Assembly: GCA_020091685.1 (NCBI GenBank)
Contig: CM034604.1
Coordinates: 9,170,519-9,234,518, forward strand
Length of the DNA stretch: 64,000 nucleotides
Reading direction: 5' to 3'
Source: Lutjanus erythropterus
Lineage: Eukaryota > Chordata > Actinopteri > Lutjaniformes > Lutjanidae
In this document: one piece after another, positions 59,538 through 64,000 of the stretch
How the letters are laid out: every line of letters starts with the position of its first letter
Position numbering within the stretch: the stretch's first letter is position 1
Notes under the pieces: model-generated
Seen by the model: only the letters and a program-made list of their open reading frames with translations
What the model was told of the DNA's origin: nothing
The model's database searches: none
Made by a program: the position numbers and the translations under genes

Positions 59538-60752
59538 TTTTGTGTGCATAAAGGCAGAGCCACTTTTCCCTGAGTACAACATTAGCACCACTGCAGCTTT
59601 TTCTGGAGCTTCCCAGCAGTGGGTATGTGTGCATGCACCAAGCCAATCTGTCAATGGACTTGAAAGGATCCTTTAGTAAATGCAATCTGGAATCAATTGG
59701 ACTTGCTTGTGGCTGGATTTGTAGCGCAGGATTTATATAGCTGCTCGTTCTCTGTGTGCACTTGCTGCAAATGGGGTTTTGTTTCAGCCGCTGAATATCC
59801 TCTGAGTCAACAGCAGCGACTTCGAGCAGGACAATCTCCTTATCCATATTTCAGCAAACATTTTTATGAGATTGCGTTTATTGTTTGCGGTAATTTTGGA
59901 GCAGGTGTCAATATTTCTCTCTGCTGAAAGTGTTATTGTTTTACTTGCTGAGTGTATGAGCTTTTGAAGCTGCAGTAAATCAAGGAGCAAGAGATTCACT
60001 GCTCTATTTTTAAGTGCTCAGTGTGAAGTTGTTATTTTAATGTGCTGTCAGTACAAGTCTTTAATTCATTATATTTGATTCGAGGTCAGATTTTGCTCCT
60101 TTTTGTGGCTATATACACTTTGTTATATTCTGCTAATAATGCTTTTGCTACTGGTGGCGTGTTTGTTTTCAACACCCTCGTCTTCTGCTGGTTAACCTTG
60201 AATGAGATGTAACATTTTTAACATATACAGAACAGCTGGGGTACATGAGGAGTTTCTTTCGTCTGATATTGTACTTCTCTGAGGCATCCGAAATCCTACA
60301 GGGAAAATTACAGTGAAGCCACGCAGAGGGTAAAGACACCATTAAATTCAAACATTTTTGCTCGACAGCCCACTGTGACCATGGCTGTGACAGTGATGTG
60401 ACACCACTATCATTTTTAACATTTCTAAAATACCTGTAATAAGAGCGGAGCGGTTTCAAACACACGGGTACTGTTGGAAAACTTGTTTTTTGTCTCAAAG
60501 TAGAACACGCAACTTTTCCTTAAAGATTGATTTAAACACTTTAAGATCGGTTTTCTCATCATTAGTAGCAAACATTGTATAATGATTTCTGACTTTTCTA
60601 AAGCAGGAATCAGAAAATACCTGTGAAGATGTCATCAGGGTTGTACTTTACCCTCTTGGATTATAACCTGTGTAGCAAACCATGTGCTACTTCAGCACCA
60701 TGGACAGCGCCATGGATTCAACAAAGCACAGCACAGTATAGGCCATAGACTG
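59538..60752. other. Non-coding stretch
   Basis: No gene or repeat family is recognised. Short frames on both strands at 59494-59999 overlap each other and show no domain. Confidence 0.5.
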
Positions 60753-61535
60753 CACTGCCTGGCCAAAAAAAACAAGTCAACCCCTGGCTTTAACTAAGCA
60801 AATAGATAAGAGCCTTCCATTGAATAATTACTGCAGTGATTAATATTTTTCAGCTGACAAGTTATTTAACTTCTAAATATCCTGTGGTCATGGAAAAGAT
60901 GTTACTCTTCCAAATTATTGGCCTGCATCAAGCAAAGAAAACAACTAAGGAGATTGCAGAAATTACTAAAATTGGTTTAGAAATGTCCAATGCATTATTG
61001 AAACCTGGAAGGATAGTGGTGAACCATCATCTTCCAGGAAGAAATTTGGTCTTAAGAAAACCACTTATCAGTGAGGCTAATCGAAAAAAAAAAAGGCTTC
61101 AATTTGCCATGGAGCATAAAGACTGGACTCTGGATCAATGGAAAAAGGTCATGTAGTTTGATGAGGCCAGAGACCACCTGAATATACTGAATGAGCAGGT
61201 TTCTCCATCAATGGATTTTTTTCTTCCCTGATGACACGAGCATAATCCAAGATGACGATGCCAGGATTCATCGGATTCAAATAGTGAAAGAGTGGTTCAG
61301 GGAGCATGAGACATCATTTTCACACATGGATTGGCCTTAAACTCCATTGAGAATCTTTGGGATCTGTTGGAGAAGACTTAACGCAGTGGTCCGACTCTCC
61401 CATCACCAAGATCTTGATGAAAAATCAATGCAGCTCTGGACAGAAATAAATTTTGTGACATTGCATAACCTGATCAAAACGACGTCATGCCGTAATCAAA
61501 GCTAAAGGAGGTTCAACAAAATATTAGAGTGTGTG
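60753..61535 (+). pseudogene. Decayed Tc1-like transposase gene
   Basis: The left terminal repeat is CACTGCCTGGCCAAAAAAAA. A frame from ATG 60890 reads MLLFQIIGLHQAKKTTKEIA (helix-turn-helix N-terminus), then LISEANRKKKRLQFAMEHKD, WTLDQWKKVM, a stop (TAG where the family has Trp) and FDE, which keeps the first catalytic Asp. Later fragments are [20 protein letters not shown] (second Asp region) and SIENLWDLLEKT (third catalytic Glu). Most of the sequence between the first and second Asp is missing, as is part of the DNA-binding region. The total is about 780 bp against roughly 1.6 kb for full-length relatives. GTTCAACAAAATATTAGAGT at 61511-61530 is the usual pre-terminal word, but the right inverted repeat itself is absent. 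Confidence 0.9.
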
Positions 61536-61775
61536 ATCCATCCATCGTCCATAACCGCTTATCCTGACAGGTCGCAGGGGTGCTGGAGCCTTTTCCCAGC
61601 TGACATTGAACAACAGGCGCGGTACACTCTGGACAAGTCGCCAGTTCATCACAGGGCTGACACATAGAGACAAACAACCACTCGTTCACATTCACACCAA
61701 TTTAGAGTTTACCAGTTCACCTATTATGCTGCATGTCTTTGGACTGTGGGAGGAAACCAGAGTACCTGGAGAAGT
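61536..61775. repeat. Abundant fish repeat abutting the Tc1 remnant
   Basis: ATCCATCCATCGTCCATAAC, CGCTTATCCTGACAGGTCGC, GGTGCTGGAGCCTTTTCCCA, CGCCAGTTCATCACAGGGCT and TGTCTTTGGACTGTGGGAGG are in the standard order of a very common fish repeat. It normally continues beyond GAGTACC with AAACCCACGC, but here it breaks at 61775. Its origin class is uncertain to me. Frames at 61513-61791 are translations of it. Confidence 0.8.
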
Positions 61776-64000
61776 TTTTATGTCTGTATGAAATACCAAG
61801 GGGTGTGACAAAGGTTTTCTGATAAACTCCTCATCCTACCTGATCTGTCTCACACCTCCATATTAAACGTACATCTTTTTCTATATCTATGAGGACCTTT
61901 AAACTCCTCAAGCCAAATTAATCGTAATGTTGGTCACGCAGAAGCAAAAGCATATTTTACTGCTGCGTCCAACATCCAACAGGACATGATTAACAGGGTC
62001 CCAAACTTCATAAACCACATCAGGCAGGAATGTTTAACCTGCAACATCACTTTACTGAAATTGCCTCTATAGAAAAGAAAAAAAATACATATGTTGATTA
62101 ATTCTTTTCTTTCTTTTTGCATAAAACATTAACTAGGCTGCTTATTGTAGCCATAGGGAGCAGATCAAAGTGTCAGTGCCATCAAAGGAATGTTTTCTGG
62201 TGATGTATATCTCTTGGCACACTGTCCATACATTCATGAGCGTGATCTCTACAAGGTATTTGTAGGCTATGTCATGCCTTGTTTACACTGATCACCAGAG
62301 ACAAAATATGAAAACAATTATCATTACTCGTGATTACTCTGAGCCCACATCAATTGGCTCGGTTTCTGCAAACCGCATCTCATCAAATCCACCCTACTGA
62401 AATTAGAGGTGCTCCCCTTGAAGGTTTTATTAGAGATAAAGAGGCCAAACAATCAACAAACCACACTGTGAACATTCAAGTGCTCAGTGGGGAAATAAGC
62501 ATCCGGCGCCGGGGCTGTGGTTCTGCTCGGCCCCCGCTTCGCCCCCGTGTCAACACGCGGTTTGTTTTTGCAGAGGGAGGGTGAGAAAGAGAGAGATATG
62601 GTGGCAGATAACAAGTGAGAGATGGGTAGAAAGTGAGACAAACGGAGAGACAGGGGGACTGTTAATTAGAGGGTGTGACGTCTCCCCTGGATGTTGTGGT
62701 GGTGGGCGGCGAATATTCAGCATCCAATGGAGCTAATTCACAGACGGCAGCGGCGGTGACGGAGAGAGAAGAAAACCAGTGTCATCTCCCTGAGACGAGT
62801 GATGGCTGTGGGAGGGGAGGAGGTGGAGATGGAAGGTGGTGTGGCACATGGCCTGTTACCATGGCGATGAGTCCCATGTCGACCTGCAGAACATAAATTA
62901 ATTCTAGTTTTTTTTTTTTCATGATTTGACATGAAAACTCCTCTCTCTGAGGCTCCTCTCAGTTGCTCAACTCTGTCATCCCGGACCTCTCACCCGCGTT
63001 GTGAGGCGGATTTTCTGCTGCCAAATAATAAGAACAACAACGCTTTGAGATCTGCTGTTTACTGTATGCTGACAGTGAGATAACGCTTAGTCATAGCGCT
63101 CATTTATATTCATACTGCTGTAACTTATGCTCATAGACACAAAGTAGGATCCTGTGCTGTTGAGAGGAACTCATTCGGGCGCTGTTAAAAACGTGCTGAC
63201 ACGTTTCCCATTGTATAATGTGCCTTGATGCTCCTGACAGGTCGGTGGCTGTGATTTATGGTGGTGAAAAATTGATGCTGATGTTTAGGAGATGAAAGAG
63301 CTCTGCAGGTGGCGAGGAACAGAGGAGTGGGGGGAAAAAAAGAGGGGCAGAAAGGCAGACCGTAACACCAAATTGTACACAGACAATTCCACAGCGTCAA
63401 TCTTGTCAGCTCATATCACTGTTGTTGATAAGCCTACTGTATATCAGGACATGTGCAGGGGAACAGTTGAGCTGTAGCTTTTTCATGGCTTATGTAACAC
63501 AGAACAAAACAAACACCTACAATAATTCCAGACAATTTCTCAATTTTATACCAGATACATGTTTCTGTTAAAACACACAGTAATTATTCTGCAATTGTTT
63601 TATCCACCAAATAACAAATGGTGACGGGCCAGCTTGTTTGTTAAACGCACAATATGTAAATTCTGCTGCTGGAGGCCTCCCTCGCATTAAAATAACAAAA
63701 TGTGTAGTCTGATGACGTCTTGAAGTAGCATGGGATCAAGGGAGATGTTAAATTGGATTTCAGCATAGCAGATGAAAATAAAAATCTGCTGTGACTCAGA
63801 GAGAAATCATGTTCCTGGATGAGGTCATCTTAAACTTTTATTCACATTACATTTAGTCTCATGCAGACTTCCTTCCTGCGACGTCTCGGTCATTCAACAG
63901 TGTCATGTTATCTTAATTTCATTTTTAAGAGATGCTCATCCATTTACCTTGTAAGTAACAGTTGTTGGCGTCATTATTATCATGACTGTTTTTTGTCTTT
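61776..64000. other. Non-coding end of the window, candidate regulatory block
   Basis: No exon is accepted. 62320-62900 is GC-richer and complex (GTGCTCAGTGGGGAAATAAG, CGCCGGGGCTGTGGTTCTGC, GGCGGCGAATATTCAGCATC). Overlapping frames on opposite strands at 62330-62932 reflect the GC content. 63000-63130 (GATAACGCTTAGTCATAGCG) is also complex. The remainder is AT-rich with no repeat recognised. Confidence 0.4.

Noticed and set aside
62675-62932. Opposed GC-rich frames as a possible first exon
   Set aside because: Gly/Val-rich and His/Pro-rich readings on opposite strands reflect GC content; no initiation or splice context distinguishes either.

Overview
The window reads as nuclear DNA of a teleost fish, probably a percomorph. 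The base composition is AT-rich, there are long (CA/TG)n tracts, and there are many interspersed repeats of kinds familiar from fish genomes: Tc1-like transposon remnants, L2/Rex1-type LINE reverse transcriptase fragments, and several MITE-like families with TTAAAGG-type ends. I recognised no intact host protein-coding gene, tRNA, rRNA, CRISPR array or bacterial-type operon. The long open frames are either chance frames in simple repeats or decayed transposon coding sequence. The window is best read as intergenic DNA or the inside of a very large intron. Family names come from memory of family consensuses, since no search was possible.

Layout. 0-10 kb: a non-autonomous Tc1-like element (199-566), a diverged percomorph repeat (675-925), a (CA)32 tract (1654-1717), a dispersed repeat (4955-5275), a TTAAAGG-ended MITE (7827-8138) and a compound microsatellite (9551-9628). 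9.7-19.2 kb: a nested LINE 3' end (9685-10325), a Myb/SANT-like coding remnant (14911-15225), and a 411-bp MITE (18821-19231). 21.6-28 kb: a 130-bp duplication followed by a 27-bp minisatellite (21594-22040), a second TTAAAGG MITE (23658-23999), and further repeat copies. 29-36 kb: a possible short RT motif (29499-29540), an L2-type RT remnant on the minus strand (32175-32560) and several dispersed repeats.

40-46 kb is the most structured part: a 55-bp inverted repeat (40317-40654), a 29-bp minisatellite inside another repeat (42095-42905), two more copies of the 411-bp MITE family, and a tandem array ending in a palindrome (45719-46304). 48-56 kb: a second copy of the TTTCCA-ended MITE, a LINE with an end-less Tc1 transposase fragment embedded in it (50180-51030), and a diverged DNA-transposon-like block (54490-55620). 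58.5-61.8 kb: a second member of the non-autonomous Tc1-like subfamily seen at 199-566 (58578-59537) and a decayed Tc1 transposase gene (60753-61535) abutting another fish repeat.

The genes do not work together in any pathway here. The functional content, if any, is probably regulatory: several unique, moderately GC-balanced, TAATTA-rich or otherwise complex stretches (for example 10740-10990, 26770-26990, 44850-45000, 45355-45500 and 62320-62900) look like candidate conserved non-coding elements, but this cannot be tested without alignment. The best leads for something undescribed are the tandem/palindromic array at 45.7-46.3 kb, the LINE-Tc1 mosaic at 50.2-51.0 kb, and the minisatellite that grew inside a repeat at 42.5 kb.
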